Below are positions 28,174-28,520 of a stretch of 28,520 bases of DNA, piece after piece. The DNA lies in contig NZ_JBEKVH010000034.1 of NCBI RefSeq assembly GCF_049514155.1, forward strand, positions 1 to 28,520, written 5' to 3'. The DNA is from Roseiarcus sp049514155. GTDB lineage: Bacteria > Pseudomonadota > Alphaproteobacteria > Rhizobiales > Beijerinckiaceae. Every line of letters begins with the position of its first letter. Positions within the stretch are counted from its first letter, which is position 1. The notes under the pieces are model-generated. The model ran no database searches, was not told the DNA's origin, and worked only from the letters and a program-made list of their open reading frames with translations. The position numbers and the translations under genes were made by a program.

Positions 28174-28520
28174 TGGCGGAAAGCTTGCGCGCGGCGCGGT
28201 TCCGCTTCCTCTACCGTGAGAGCGAAGGATTCGTCGGCGGCCGCGAATGGGCGCTGGCCAGCCTCGCGCCGGTCGGGATCGCGCTTGTCCTCACGATCGT
28301 CGCCTACGCCATCGCGCCGGAAGCGCCGCGCGATCTCGCGCATGAAGCTTTCATCGATCCGCTGGTGGTGGCGCGGCACGCCTATCTGATCGTCTATTCC
28401 TTCGCGCTGATCCTGTGCGCGGTGGCGGAATATTTCCTCAGCGCCAAGCGCTTCGCCGATCGCGGCCGGCCGCCTGCGCTCGCCGGCCTCGCGCCGTTCT
28501 CGCTGCTCGTCGCCGCCGCC
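28173..28520 (+). CDS. membrane protein, DUF805-like, cut by window end
   Basis: Only the first 116 codons are in the window. Translation from the ATG at 28173 gives a short cytoplasmic start, a hydrophobic helix (A-L-A-S-L-A-P-V-G-I-A-L-V-L-T-I-V-A-Y), a loop, a second helix around Y-L-I-V-Y-S-F-A-L-I-L-C-A-V-A-E-Y, then S-A-K-R-F-A-D-R-G-R-P and the start of a third helix. The K-R-x-x-D-R-G-R motif after a membrane helix resembles DUF805 proteins, but with so little sequence the family is tentative. Its ATG shares a base with the dapD stop, so it is in an operon with dapD. Function is unknown. Confidence 0.65.

Overview
The window is very GC-rich (roughly two thirds to 70 percent G+C by eye) and looks like a chromosomal segment of an alphaproteobacterium, most likely Hyphomicrobiales (Rhizobiales). 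Pointers are an IalB-family exported protein, an NAD-dependent homospermidine synthase of the 477-residue type, a succinylase-type dapD, and dispersed palindromes of the kind that generate the spurious peptide 'MAGLDPAIH' in many rhizobial genomes. I cannot name the genus. No rRNA, tRNA, CRISPR array, prophage or intact insertion sequence was seen.

Layout. 1-1444: an IalB-like exported protein and a small lipoprotein. 1495-6192: a tandem glycine riboswitch followed by a complete glycine-cleavage operon, gcvT-gcvH-gcvPA-gcvPB, with the P protein split in two. 6281-7734: an exported GyrI-like domain protein translationally coupled to a HAD phosphatase. 7747-7837: a structured palindromic repeat between convergent genes. 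7844-12550: an aldo/keto reductase diverging from a GTG-initiated 5-oxoprolinase/hydantoinase A+B fusion. 12618-14765: an unrecognised conserved protein diverging from a Rieske plus flavodoxin-fold reductase fusion. 14795-16497: a two-gene ABC exporter (YadGH-like). 16642-17703: a luciferase-like flavin monooxygenase, overlapping tail to tail with a tiny membrane protein (17700-17936). 18032-19621: a gamma-glutamyltransferase-like protein from a TTG start. 19780-21213: homospermidine synthase. 21453-24665: a single-chain restriction-modification enzyme (type IIG-like) bounded on both sides by repeat-rich noncoding DNA. 25248-25826: rubrerythrin. 25827-27315: repeat and transposase debris around a four-helix membrane protein. 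27316-end: dapD and a truncated membrane protein.

How the genes fit together. The only clear multi-gene pathway is glycine cleavage, where the riboswitch senses glycine and the operon oxidises it to CO2, ammonia and methylene-tetrahydrofolate. The 5-oxoprolinase and the gamma-glutamyltransferase-like protein could belong to a glutathione/gamma-glutamyl salvage route, but they are about 5.5 kb apart and not co-transcribed. Most other loci are single genes or pairs of housekeeping or redox type.

The most unusual coding locus is the Rieske-flavoprotein fusion at 13644-14765. Its flavodoxin-like half carries three extra cysteines in the loop where iron-sulfur flavoproteins bind a cluster, and it shares a divergent promoter region with a protein of unknown function. 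The stretch 21214-27315 is the accessory part of the window: restriction-modification gene, several inverted-repeat families, an IS5-type relic and orphan membrane protein.
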